Assembly (NCBI GenBank): GCA_964023205.1 | Contig: OZ026847.1 | Location: 34,599,913-34,663,912 of the forward strand | Direction of reading: 5' to 3' | From: Lutraria lutraria | Lineage: Eukaryota > Mollusca > Bivalvia > Venerida > Mactridae | DNA: 64,000 nt | Part shown: one piece after another, positions 26,401 through 38,179 of the stretch | Layout: each line of letters starts with the position of its first letter | How positions within the stretch are numbered: the stretch's first letter is position 1 | Program-made: the position numbers and the translations under genes | Notes under the pieces: model-generated | The model's database searches: none | What the model was told of the DNA's origin: nothing | What the model saw: the letters and a program-made list of their open reading frames with translations, nothing else

Positions 26401-29400
26401 ATCATGTTTTCAAATACACATGCATAGAATATTCACATGTGCCATACATTTACAAACAGATGCAGTTTGTTTTTTTCAGGAAAAAATATACAATTTATTT
26501 GTCTAAGTATCTTAATTGTTGAGTAAGATTAAATCAATTGTTTCAGCCTTTCTATTAAGACTAAAATTGTCTACAGAAGATACAGTCTTGAAATCACACA
26601 GAATGAGATATTTTGCTAAAGACTACATTATGAAGTTGATGTTATTAACAAGAGGGCCAAGATGGCCCTATATCGCTCACATGACAATCACTGTTCACTC
26701 ATTAAAACATTGTTTTGAACCGGTGACCTAGTTTTTGACCCCAGACGACCTATGTTGAATTTGTCTTACATATCATTAAGACAAACAGTCTGACTAGGTT
26801 TGGTGAAGATACGATCAAAATTTGACATCTACAGTGTTAATAAGGTTTTCCTAAGATTTGACCTTGTGACCTGGTTTTTGACCCTAGGTGACCCATATTT
26901 GAACTTGTCCTTAATATCATTAAGACAAACAAGGTTTGGCCAAGATCCAATCAAAACCATGACATTTAGAGCTTTTACAAGATTTTTACCTAAGATTTGA
27001 CCTTGTGACCCAGTTTTTGAACCCGGCTAACCCATGTTCATCCTTGACCCACATATCATTGAGGCAAACATTTTGACAAGGTTTGGTGAAGATCCAAATA
27101 AAACTGTGACATCTACAGTGTTAACAAAGTTTTCCTAAGATTTGACCTGGTGACCTAGTAATTGACCCCATATGACCCATATTTATACTTGACCGTTATA
27201 TCATTAAAACAAACGATTTGACAAAGTTTGGTGAAGATCCAATAATAACTGTGAAATCTACAGTGTTAACATGGTTTTTCATAAGATTTGACCTAGCGAC
27301 CTAGTTTTTGACCCAAGATGACCCATGTTCGAACTCGTCCAAGATATTATGAAGACAAACATTCTGACATGGTTTCATGATCATCCAATCAAAACAGTGA
27401 CTTCTAGAGTGTTCACAAGGTTTTCAAGCAATTTGCCCTAGTGACCTAATTTTACTACAGAAATTACCCATTTTCAAACTTCAAAACAGTGATTTCTAAA
27501 GTGTTCACAAGGTTTTCCCTTATTTGGCCCTGGTGACCTAGTTTTTGACCCCAAATAGCCCAATATCGAAATCGTCCGAGATTTTGTTGATATTAACGTT
27601 CTGACCCAGTTTTGCTAAAATTGAGCCAAAAATGTGGCCCCTAGTGTGGTCACAACAAAAAGTTTCACGACGCACGACGCCGGACGGAGAGTGATCCTAA
27701 TAGCTCACTTTGTCACTTTGTGACATGTGAGCTAAAAATAAATACAAATATAATTATGTAAACCTCTTATAGTGAGAATACGAGTCATATGGTTAAAGTA
27801 AGAATACGTTTACAAACTCCAGTTGAAATCTATCCAGCAGTGGACTGTTAGAACTTTGCAACAGAAAGACAGACAGATGGACAGACAAGAATCATCAACT
27901 GTTATGTACACAAAACCACTGGGTGAAAATATAAGCATCATTCCTGTATTAAGTGATGTAAACATTGCTGGAGGATTACCGTGTCCAGTTATTGTTGTAC
28001 GTTCCTCGACAATACGTAAATCAGTCACATCTAGTTCTAACATCTGCATCAACGCCAATGAAAGACGTTTCAGATGAGGCAGAGACAGAAGGAAATTTTT
28101 CACACGAGAACCCAGCAGACTAATATAACCAGAGAGAAGATTCAGTAATGATAATTTAACTTCTTCCTCTGAAAAATACACAACACAAAATACAGATCTA
28201 TACATTACATGAATGCTTATCATAAAATTCATAATGCTACATTGTTTTTAATGATAAAATGTTATTAGTTCATTTTTCACTTTGGTTGTAGAATGGACGT
28301 ATATAATGTATATCATTCTACTTCATTTAATCGTGTGATCAAAATATAACAGCTAAATATGTTATATTAAAGAATAATATATGGGTAAACAAATTGTATT
28401 ATGTGCTAAACAGTAAAAATAATATAGAGATCCAAGAATAATCTCAAGCTGTTGTTGTCATTATGACTTAAAACATATCTTAATATGATTTTACAAACCA
28501 ATTAGTTACCATAAACAGTAAAACTTCTAGAAACTGGACGCACGGAAAACTGGAATTCCCTGAAAATCTGACAATTTTACAAGTCCCATTTTTTTATTCT
28601 TTTGTCAAAAGCTCTGTGAAAAAAGGAATTCTCATCAAACATGACTTCTCGTCCAGTCTGGAAGGGATCCGGTTTTGAAGAATTTTATCATATATAACCT
28701 GAGAACACTCATACATTGAGATTGTACATGGATCTCAAGTCTTAAAACCACAGATTTGTGAGATTCAGGAACGAATTACCATACTAACCTGCAGTCTGAA
28801 TTTGTCGAGGAAGAGATGTGGCAAGTTTGTGTAGATTTTCTTCCAGTATTTCTGTTAAATGATGATGTTGATCGACTGCCTGACTTTGATTGAATAAATT
28901 CAAGGCATGTCTACTCCCGCTCGCAACTTTTGAATAATCATCTCCAATAAGGCTAACTAATATCTCCAGAAATGTTGGAACACTTTCCTTCATTGAGCTT
29001 AAACAAGATAGCAACAAATTATAACAAATGAAAAACCGATTTGATGAAAACTTGAAATAAAAAAGTTTTGTAAGCTTTAAATTAGATTGTTTTTTCGACA
29101 TACTTTATTGTATCTGATTCTTCACTATATCAAAGTTCATTATAATTGTGTTTTATAGTATTCAGAAAAAAATACATTGGAGAAAAAGTCAGGATAAAGC
29201 CATGGATAAACAAATTGAGAAACACACAGTGTAAGAATACCTTGTACAGTGAAGAAGTAAATGTTCTGCACATTCAACCAGCCCAAGTCGTACCCTCCAA
29301 TTACAATGACTACGTACTGTAGATACATCTTTAAAAAGTATCGCTAAGTTACGATTTGTGGTAGTGACCCATTTCTCATCCCTTGTAACAACCAAACCAG

Positions 29401-32400
29401 ACAATCTTTCATCTACATCTTCTGCAATATAACAAAACATTATAAGTATAAATCAATGAGTGGGTACCAGACTAGGTATAACCTAAATAAATCAAAGGTT
29501 GGGTACCAAAGTAGGTATACAGTACGGTTCAGGTGATTTGTCCGATTTTCGCGATTTGAATTTTGGCAATCGTGTTCAGAGCGACGATGATCGACGGTGA
29601 CCGTCACCACTGAAGGGCAATAATTTGCGGTGGATTGCGGCGACGATCGCTCAACCTGGTTATACGCGATGTCGCCTCTTGTAAATAACACTGTTATTCA
29701 CACATTATTTAATTGCGCTTTTGTCAACAAATTGTTACCTGATATGTGTGAAAAATTAGCGTTGACATAAATTATAATCAACAAGTGTTGAGAACTTAAT
29801 AGTAGTTGATGAGCTTTAATTAATTTGTCAGCTTTCGTATATTATTGCGCGAAATAATATTACATGTAAACAGTGGACTGGTTTTATTGATTAGAGCACT
29901 GAGCTACATTCGTAAAATGAGATACTGCGACTCTGTCTAAATAATGATTCTGGACCTGGTGACCAAGTTATTGACCCCAGATGACCAATATTTGTTCTTA
30001 ACGGTCATATCATTAAACAAACAATTTGACAAAGTTTGGTGAAGATCCAATTATAACTGTGAAATCTACAGTGTTAACATGGTTTTTCATAAGATTTGAC
30101 CTAGCAACCTAGTTTTTGACCCAAGATGACCCATGTTCAAACTTGTCCAAGATATTATAAAGACAAACATTCTGACAAGGTTTCATGATCATCCAATCAA
30201 AACAGTGACTTCTAGTGTGTTCACAAGGTTTTCCAGCAATTTGCCCTAGTGACCTAGTTCTTTACCGGAAATGACCCATTATCAAACTTGACCTACACAT
30301 TATTTAAATAAACATTCTGACAAAGTTTAATGAAGATCCAATCAAAACAGTGATTTCTAAAGTGTTCACAAGGTTTTTCCTTATTTGGCCCTGGTGACCT
30401 AGTTTTTGACCCAAAGTGGCCCAATATCGAACTCGTCCAAGATTTTGTCAATATTAACATTCTGATCCAGTTTTGCTAAAAATGTGGCCCCTAGTGTGTT
30501 GACAAGGTGAAGTTTGATGACGCACGACGCCGGACGGAGACTGATCCTAAAAGCTCACCCTGTCACTTTGTGACATGTGAGCTAAAAATCAGCAAACAAT
30601 TTGGCGTAATGTTCCTTGATTTTTTCAAGTCCTTACTAAACCTCCTGCATTAAACAAAAAGATACCATACTATGCCAACAAGTAAATCCTATGACACAGC
30701 TTTAAGAATTACTTACTTTGGTCTTTGCTTTTTGTTTCTAGTTTTTGTCGAGAGAATTCCAACAATTTATCATCCATTACAAGACTAACGATTCTCATCC
30801 AGACATACAAAGCTTTCTTCATGAAAGAAAGAAATACACACTTAAATATTTACCATCCAAATTTCATAAAGAAAAAAATAAACAATATTTTTACTTAATT
30901 AAATCAAGTATAAAAAGAAAGCCATTCCTTATGTTTTGTTACATTCTACCTGTCCCTGGGTTTCTTCAGTTCTCTTCACCATGGCATTAATTCATACATA
31001 CAACAGATATTTGAAAGCTTTAAAGAGTTTTTAAATGCATACAGCAAGTATTACATGTGCAACAGTTTTACCTCTGGTAACAAATTGTACCCTGACGCTG
31101 AAGAAATTTAACAATTCTAAAAAATTAATATTCTTACTCCAAACAAGAATCAGTAGACATACTATAGTACAATGTCGGTCTTACCATCAACAGAAAATCA
31201 TGTTCTTTTATAGATAAACATACATTCATTTGAGTATGACAGAACGTTAGTTAACTTAAAGATTTTATATCATTTATAACAAATAATTTACTATACTGCA
31301 GAGTAGAGACCGTATAAAATCTCTGTTTTGCTCCAAAAAATGCCTAAATAAACAGCATTTACTCCAGTAACATGATAAAACTTACAGCAGTAACAGCGTA
31401 GCCTTGTTTTGTATCTCCATTGACAATATCACATAAAGTGATAGATATTCCAGGTAGGAATGATGCATATAAACTTCCTATGTCTGTTTTCATACATTGG
31501 CTTACTATACAAAAATAAAACAATAATATTTAATTATACACATCTACAAAAACCAAAAAGAATATTCTATCAATTTTTTTGGTATTTCAAAATTTAATAA
31601 AATCTCGACTGACATGGTGATAAATATTTCTGGGTCTAACCTCATTCTTAAAACATACAGCGAACATGATTCCAGTATGATCACATTTGGATCAACCCAT
31701 ATACTCCAACACACTATGTGATTCCAGTGTGGTTACATATGGATCAACCCTCAAACAAATTAAATTCCTTACACAAACTTACACTTAGAGTCTGCTTGAC
31801 TGTAGTCAAGTAAACACTCCATGGCAAGAATGCGTAGATTTCGTGCTCTCTCAACTTCAGCAATATTCAGTAACAATGACACAGAATGGCCGAGCAATGG
31901 AAGACATAAGATAGTATACAGATGTTGAATGACACTGGAAGAAAGAAAATACAATTTAAAACACAGTAAGAACAGGGCAAATATATCAATAAGAAGTCTT
32001 TGATTACATTTAGTGAACTGGTAGCTTCTAGGTTAGATCTGACATTCATGAGGGACTGTATTTATTCATTTCATCAGATTTAACGCCATGTTCAACATTA
32101 TTTCAGTCATATCGTGGCAAGCAGTTATCCTAACCAGCTTCCCTGGCCTTCATTTAGGACTTACATTTGTAACCAGTACTAACCACATTCTATCCACAAG
32201 CCATTGCCAAGCTACCCTAAATAATTCAGAGATGGAGGACAATTTAATATAGGATGTAATATCCTCAGTCAAATTTGTCACGGACAGTGTGAGCCTCACC
32301 CGGGGTTAGAACTCACAACCACTTCATCATTAGACCAATGCTCTTACCACTGAGCTAACGGGCAGGCCTGAAAATCAACTAGTACCTACCTGTGGTCTGA

Positions 32401-35400
32401 ATTTTTCACTAAAGTTCTCAGTGTCTGTATAATTGCTATTTTCAGTTCCTCACTTAATGTAGCAACTGTAACATAAATAGCAGGCATATCATATAAACAG
32501 AGCAGTACAGATATTTCAATTCTAAGTCACTGTTTACATAATACAAACTTATGAAATTACATGTGAAGAAACATTATATGCACAATGATCAGTTATTCAG
32601 TAAACATGACAGAAAATTAGTACACATACTTTGAAGAAGCATATTAGACATACAGTAGAACCCCGCTAATAAGACCATCTGTGGTTCTTAAACAAAGTGG
32701 TCTTAATAGCGGGGTGGTCTTAATATAGGGGAAACCTGACCTCAAATGCAATTTCTGTCAAAATATGCAATACATAGGCCCTATACAATGTGATAGTTGA
32801 ACATGTACTACTCGTACATAATTAAACATGTCGTCTGTTTAAAACCAGAATCTTGTATCAAGAGCATTTTGTGAAAATAGGTTTTTTACATATTTTTAAT
32901 TATTGGTCGAAATTACATAATGTGCCAAAATTTCATTTCTATATCTGCATTAGTTTTAAAGATATTGATCAGAGATCAATCATTGTATCGGTAATAAGTT
33001 CAAATCTGTTGAACCAGAATATTGTATGTTAAGATACTATGTAATTTCAAATATCGCGAAGCAATTGTTTATGCCAGAATGTAGCATTAAAACATACTAC
33101 ATTTTGGGTTTTTTCTACCATGAATCATATTATATAATTTTTCCAACCAGAAGATTGTATCTGAACATACTTGAATTTGGCTTTTAGCTAACCAACACTG
33201 TTACTTTATTTCAAAACAATGCCAGAACATTTTATCTGAAGATACGTATTGCTGTAGCAGGATAAAACGGGATTTCTCCAACCATACTCATGTATTTAGC
33301 GATAGTCTAATTTGGCTGTCTGTGATTTATGGTGTGTATCTGCTCTGTATTTAGTCCAGAACACCCTATCTATAGATAATACATTCAAGAATATTAAATG
33401 CATCCAGATTGTAGCTAATTGGTGTTAATAACCTGGTATCTCAAATTCCCAGAACCTGTTGTCTTCCAGATAATAAGCATAATTGGAGCGGTATTTGACC
33501 AAAATATAACATAAACTATATTTGTGAACAATAAATTAACAGGATGTGAAAAGGTAATATTTCATAATACTACTTTATTTTATAATATTGTTTTTATTTC
33601 TGTTTCAATATTCAATGTAACAAAAATGTCATGTAGGTATTTTATGTATTTTTGGCGTGGCAGTATTATTATTGCAGTTTTATTACTTTTATAACAATTA
33701 ATTACTTTAAACCGCTTAAGTTTTGTATCATATTGATTTAATCCCCATTCGAATCGAAGAACTGAAATTTAAGCATTTGATTTGATTACTGTTAAGTTTA
33801 ATCTATAAAACTGAATAATTTATAACTGTTATAATAAATTCAAAAGATAAAATATGAAATAATTAGAATAAAACAAATGTGTTTTAGATGTGGTCTGATG
33901 AAAAGCTTGTGATACTTGGACAACAGGGAACACGTATGTACGTGTACTACTGTGAGTGCTGATTTGACAGTGAGTGCTGTCATGATACTACAGTCACAGA
34001 GGAAACATCTACATGTAGGTCTGATTTGACAACGAGTGTAGACAATATTACTGTTCATGATACTACAGTCACAGATGGGACTGTTAGTGATGACTTAACA
34101 GTGAGTGCTGATAATGTTACTGTTTATGACACTACAGTCACAGATTGGACTGTAAGTGATGACTTAACAGTGAATGCTGATAATGTTACTGTTTATGACA
34201 CTACAGTCACAGAGGGGACTGTTAGTGATGACTTAACAGTGAGTGCTGTTAATGTTACTGTTTATGACACTACAGTCACACAGGGGACTGCTAGTGATGA
34301 CTTAACAGTGAGTGCTGTTAATATTACTGTTTATGATACTACAGTCACAGATGGGACTGTAAGTGATGACTTAACAGTGAGTGCTGATAATGTTACTGTT
34401 TATGACACTACAGTCACAGATTGGACTGTTAGTGATGACTTAACAGTGAGTGCTGATAATGTTACTGCTCATGATACTACAGTCACAGATTGGACTGTTA
34501 GTGATGACTTAACAGTGAGTGCTGATAATGATACTGTTTATGATACTACATTTTGTACAGTCACAGATGGGACCGTAAGTGATGACTTAACAGTGAGTGC
34601 TGATAATGTTACTGCTCATGATACTACAGTCACAGAGGGGACTGTTAGTGATGACTTAACAGTGAGTGCTGATAATGTTACTGTTTATGATACTACATTT
34701 TGTACAGTCACAGATGGGACCGTAAGTGATGACTTAACAGTGAGTGCTGATAATGTTACTGCTCATGATACTACAGTCACAGAGGGGACTGTTAGTGATG
34801 ACTTAACAGTGAGTGCTGATAATGTTACTGTTTATGATACTACATTTTGTACAGTCACAGATGGGACCGTAAGTGATGACTTAACAGTGAGTGCTGATAA
34901 TGTTACTGCTCATGATACTACAGTCACAGAGGGGACTGTTAGTGCTGATTTGACAGTGAGTGCTGATAATGTTACTGTTTATGATACTACAGTCACAGAG
35001 GAAATATCTACATGTAGGTCTGATTTTACAACGCATGTCGACAATGTTACTGTTCATGATACCATAGTCACAGAAAGGACTCTCTGTGCTGATTCGTCAG
35101 CAAGTGTCAACAATGTTATTGTTAATGATGTTACAGTCACATAGGGAACTGCTAGTTCTGATTTGACAGCAAGTGCCGACAACGTAACTGTTCATGACTT
35201 CGATACACAGAAACTGAAGAAACACAAACATCTTCCACCAAGAACGAAATTGCAAAATATGTCAAACAGGCTATTCCCTTAAATGAGTTAGTAATAAAAT
35301 TCAGCATAATGACAGTGATAATGATGTGACAAGTGCTAGAGATTTGATCTACGTCTGAGCATTACTTCATACTTGTAACAACAATTGCAGTGTATTTGTT

Positions 35401-38179
35401 AAGCACAAGTTTCAGATACTGATTTTAAGTTAACTTTCTTTTAATTCATCGGAAATATTGTGATGTATGAGCGTAAGATTATCAATGTTAAGGAATTTAA
35501 ACATCATTCTATCATGAATAACAATGGGAAAATGCATTCCAACTATATCCTGCAATTATTATCGTAAGTTTTCTGTAGATATTATAAACAAAAAAAACAA
35601 AAAGCAAATTTTCATTCTTTGATGTATCATTCTGGCAAATAAAATTTGGAACATCTATGTTGTTTATTTTGAATACCACAATATTGTATTGCTATATACT
35701 TTATTCTTCATCTCAATTTTACATCCATGTTGTTTATTTTGAATGCCACAATATTGTATTGCTATATACTACAGTCTGCATCTGAATTTAATCATGGTTT
35801 ATATACTCGCATTCACAGCCAGGGTGTATTATCGTCAGGTACAAGGTTCTGGCAGTAATTATGATAATCAACGCCTAATGATGACATAAGCCAGAATAAT
35901 GCATCGCAAGATAGCAGCGTCTGGTTGACAAATATTTCAAATATGTCTCTAATGGTTTAAAGCCAAAATCTATTATCAACAGATACTATGTTCTTCCTGT
36001 ATCTTTTAATTGCAAAAGAGACGATTTTATACAGCCAAACTAAAAATGGCTGCTACAGTGACCATTTTTAGGCTAATTGATTCAAAACATTTAAATAAGT
36101 TTGAATAATGTTATAATGCATAACATAATAAAAAATTACAAAGAAAAAATAATTCAATAAAAAATGAGAACGTTTTCTTGTGTTCCTGAAAAATATCACA
36201 ATATACAGATACGAGGTTCTGGTTTTTAATAGACGATGTCTAAAAATGTATTACTTTTAATTTTAGCAACTCATTATATATATAATTAATGCTTAAATTC
36301 GACACAGGACCGCATAAAATAACATTTTTTTATTTAACAATTTTTCGTAAGATAAGTCTCCGTACGACTATTTCATACCGGAATATCGGACCGTACTGCG
36401 GGCGTTTATTCATTTTTATGATAATTAGTTAAATTCGGCGATGTTTCGTCTTTATCGTTAGACATCAATGAAGTGAAAGTAGACGATTTACCGGCAAATA
36501 AATTAAGATTTAAACGTGAGTTTACTAGAGAATTTAAATAGGTGACCATTAAAATTTTGTAAACGCGCGACATTGACGCATGGTTTATGTGCCAGTGAAA
36601 ACGATTGCTATAAATTAATCAACATCGATCGTTGGGTTCTTAGAGTCATCTCGTAGATCTAAAATTAGACTAAAACAACAGCACATACACATTTTCATTT
36701 ATCCGCCAGTTACATGCTGAACAGATCAGATTAACAGTATACTATACATGACCACTAATTCATAGTCCCTTATGCACTAATTGTCGTGAAAAACAAGGTC
36801 CTGACCGGAAACAATGTATGCCTCACGGCAATCTCATTGTCAGAGGTGCGAAGTCGATGATGCAAAATGCGAGTGTGCAATCGACCGTGGTCGTAATATC
36901 GGGGTCAGAGAACACACAGATAAACAAAATGGTCGGAGATAAGTGATATTACGTAATAGCGGGGTGGTCGCAATTTCGGATCAAAAGACCATTAAACATA
37001 GAAGGAAAAAATCCGTTCTTTCAAAAAATGCCCGTATTAGCTGGGTGGTCGTAATTTCGGGTTGGTCGTAAGGCGGGGTTAAGGTGAAGTATTAAACTAA
37101 AGCTGTTTGGCACACATGGAGCTTCCTAATCACCAGCTGGACAGTAATTTCCTGTGACACAGTTATTGATCAGACAAGGATTTTTACACTGAGAGTAACT
37201 GTGACCTTGACGACAAATATTTTCTGATATTTTCATCCGTGGTTACCTAATCTGAGGACCGTATGCCAAATCGTTCTGTAGTTTTGGCGAACAAAGTTTT
37301 TTGTGTTGAAGGTCACTGCAACCTTGACTTTTGACCTCAAAATCAATATTTTAATATGAAAATATCTTGCAGATCTACCTTTTGTATGATCAGTAGGACA
37401 TGACAGCAGAGTTGTAGCATTGTGAAATATATCCTGAAATAAGTCCCATCTTGTAATACGAGTATGTCCAAGTATGTACTCCATACATGTATACAGGTCA
37501 AGATATAAGTCCTGGGAACTGAAAATTAAATAAATCTGTTAATTGCTAGCAATAATTGATGTGTAGCGACATAAACATAGCAAAATTGAGAACAAACTAT
37601 TTGACATTTTCAATTAATTTTCGATACTGACTGGAAATTCAAGCATGCATATAATATATCAGTCTTGTTAGTAACAATAAATCATACATACAATATACCA
37701 CAAACATAAAAATCAAAGATTTACAAAAAAAAAATTCCTCAAGATATGGACATGTTACTCCCTTATTCCTATTCCATAAAACATTAGTATTTTGTGAATC
37801 ATTTTCAATCTTATATGTGCTTAAACACCTTAAGTCTGAAAAGTTAATAAAAGAGAGTCATCCTTACTAAGTAATATTGTCTAATTCTTCATTCAAAAAT
37901 AAATTAAAGATTTTCCTCCTAGACAAGATAAACTTTCAGAAATATTGAGTAATCTCAATTATCTGTGTAGTCAATAAACATGTTTTATACCATTTCTTTG
38001 GATGTTTGAGAATAATCCTGAGAGGGAAGATGACATATTCCTGAAGATCTTGTAGGAAGATTATATTCACAGATCTTAAGGCAGTGAATAATTTGGCTAT
38101 GTTTTCCCTAGAATGTTCTTTGGTGAGAGTTACACAAAATGGCTTCAATAAGGAGAATGCATCTGTGCGCAGAGAATCC
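14482..38179 (-). CDS. TTI1: TTI1 (TELO2-interacting protein 1), 22 coding exons, first short exon not found
   Basis: Exons in reading order: 38179-37991, 37518-37379, 32465-32390, 31934-31783, 31504-31386, 30816-30717, 29421-29241, 28997-28789, 28168-27980, 26316-26038, 25612-25540, 25044-24837, 24186-24050, 23301-23136, 22713-22235, 21385-21180, 21005-20923, 19894-19779, 19504-19417, 16955-16869, 15032-14910, 14559-14482 (TAA). All junctions are AG/GT and every phase agrees, giving about 1158 codons (human TTI1 1089). Family signatures include LLKPFCVTL and LQEYVIFPLR near the start, NDISLRLRHL, ELLPLIHQVWPAF, DVLPKLSTFLKSQ and QYPYTPPSSLY near the end. TTI1 is a HEAT-repeat scaffold of the TTT complex that, with HSP90/R2TP, matures mTOR, ATM, ATR and DNA-PKcs. 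An acidic Cys-containing insert sits in the 22713-22235 exon. The initiator exon upstream of 38179, expected to hold only a few codons, was not identified. Confidence 0.93.
15410..16062. mobile_element. pogo/Tigger-like MITE in a TTI1 intron
   Basis: Ends read cagtcaaaactcgttatatc (15410) and, inverted, cagtcgaaactcattatatc (16062), flanked on both sides by TA. Many internal ttcgatata repeats lie near both ends. CAGT ends with a TA target are typical of pogo/Tigger relatives of Tc1/mariner. There is no transposase, so it is non-autonomous. Confidence 0.75.
16950..17253. repeat. 38-bp minisatellite, 8 copies, overlapping a TTI1 splice acceptor
   Basis: Eight head-to-tail 38-base units begin at 16950, 16988, 17026, 17064, 17102, 17140, 17178 and 17216 and differ at only a few positions (agcacataaa versus agtacagaaa). 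Read on the minus strand each unit contains cttgttctattgacag|acat. This is exactly the acceptor of the TTI1 exon 16869-16955; the first unit contains the true exon border. Confidence 0.95.
17482..17858. mobile_element. Short inverted-repeat element in a TTI1 intron
   Basis: atttatccagtcact at about 17482 is inverted at about 17843-17858 (agtgactggataaat), each followed inward by a gcaaattc block. The interior contains paired cacctgaccatgtgac/gaccacgtgacctg motifs. Non-coding, MITE-like. Confidence 0.5.
18108..19322. repeat. Satellite-like array, six units of ~150-168 bp, in a TTI1 intron
   Basis: The 'cataactcagtgaaaa' block recurs near 18276, 18431, 18581, 18748, 18916 and 19083. Each copy is followed by gcacaactaggcttact, tctgtgaagtttcattga and gctgagaaattgtccgg. 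The array starts in 'actatcactaaaggtgatga' and ends in a (gacc)n run and 'gggggtata'. The last three units are the most alike. It is a complex dispersed repeat with internal tandem expansion. Confidence 0.8.
20581..20860 (+). repeat. tRNA-derived SINE, copy 1
   Basis: The head 'ttagctcactagttagagca' is an A box and gagttcaaaccc is a B box of RNA polymerase III. The body (ggaagctggttaggataact) and tail (ttaaatccaatgaaataaac) match the inverse copy at 32055-32368. It lies in the TTI1 intron before exon 21005-20923. Confidence 0.8.
21490..21732. repeat. Dispersed repeat fragment
   Basis: The segment runs from 'gtttgtgaaacatggaagcc' to 'ccaaaagggggtataatg'. It contains gaccaatggac and 'attgacctagtgacctcaaa' blocks that recur in altered form at 37095-37360 and in the other gaccta-type repeats. 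A G-run of 11 lies nearby at 21426-21436. Confidence 0.5.
23574..23997. mobile_element. 424-bp MITE in a TTI1 intron
   Basis: ggccccagtttcacaaa at 23574 is inverted at 23981-23997 (tttgtgaaactggggcc). Further inside, aaattgag/cttaagtt is weakly paired. The interior has diverged inverted-repeat character and no coding capacity. Confidence 0.7.
26648..27738. repeat. Satellite-like dispersed repeat, copy A, in a TTI1 intron
   Basis: Units of about 150 bases carry 'tgacctagtttttgacccc', 'gacaaacattctgac', 'tttggtgaagatccaat' and ctacagtgttaac. The end is 'gacgcacgacgccggacgga' followed by cactttgtgacatgtgagct. The second half is nearly identical to the block at 29936-30588. Confidence 0.8.
29936..30588. 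repeat. Satellite-like dispersed repeat, copy B, in a TTI1 intron
   Basis: Same orientation and close match to the 3' part of copy A (27145-27738), with the same 'gacgcacgacgccggacgga' end and cactttgtgacatgtgagct tail. The copies bracket exons 28168-27980, 28997-28789 and 29421-29241 of TTI1. Confidence 0.8.
32055..32368 (-). repeat. tRNA-derived SINE, copy 2
   Basis: On the minus strand the head reads 'gttagctcagtggtaagagc' (A box) and gtgagttctaacccc (B box). It is followed by the same body as copy 1 and a tail near 32055. It lies about 25 bases from TTI1 exon 32465-32390 (donor side). Confidence 0.8.
33000..33480. repeat. Degenerate tandem repeat built on 'ccagaatattgtatctgaagatac'-like blocks
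   Basis: Variants of ccaga(a/t)...tgtat(c/g)t(g/t)aa(g/c)atac recur every 55-110 bases from about 33010 to 33480. Copies are strongly diverged, unlike the crisp array beginning at 33963. Confidence 0.45.
33963..35205 (+). repeat. 69-bp tandem repeat kept in one open frame (~394 codons, no ATG)
   Basis: About 15-17 units of 69 or 78 bases encode variants of a 23-residue unit, SDDLTVSADNVTVYDTTVTDGT and similar. All length changes are multiples of three. The plus-strand frame stays open from 33963 to the TAG at 35142-35144, preceded by TGA at 33960. It contains no ATG; its first codon in many predictions is TTG at 34026. Degenerate copies continue to about 35205. The array is antisense to TTI1 and inside the pogo-like element. 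It may be a coding exon of an unknown gene or a repeat whose unit happens to be open. Confidence 0.8.
35656..35775. repeat. Direct duplication, ~68 bp unit, two copies
   Basis: 'atgttgtttattttgaat' followed by (a/g)ccacaatattgtattgctatatact occurs at about 35656 and 35724 with very few differences. It is part of the internal repetition of the 32653-37086 element. Confidence 0.7.
37095..37370. repeat. Dispersed repeat fragment next to a TTI1 exon
   Basis: cacatggagcttcctaatca, gctggacagtaa and gtgacctcaa-type phrases match the fragment at 21490-21732 in altered form. It ends within a few bases of the donor of TTI1 exon 37518-37379. Confidence 0.45.

Larger units (their letters stand above)
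32653..37086. mobile_element. Large pogo/Tigger-like element in a TTI1 intron (~4.4 kb)
   Basis: The left end, after TA, reads 'cagtagaaccccgctaataa' with gacc following. The right end near 37086 inverts to a related aaccccgccttacgacc. Both flanks carry the same subterminal phrase aatagcggggtggtc (32694-, 36956-). No transposase is visible; the interior is a chain of tandem repeats (33.0-33.5, 33.96-35.2 and 35.6-35.8 kb). The outline is that of a non-autonomous pogo-type element expanded by internal repetition. Ends are imperfect, so the right border is uncertain by tens of bases. Confidence 0.5.

Noticed and set aside
27823..28077. 84-codon plus-strand frame
   Set aside because: Antisense shadow of TTI1 exon 28168-27980 and its intron.
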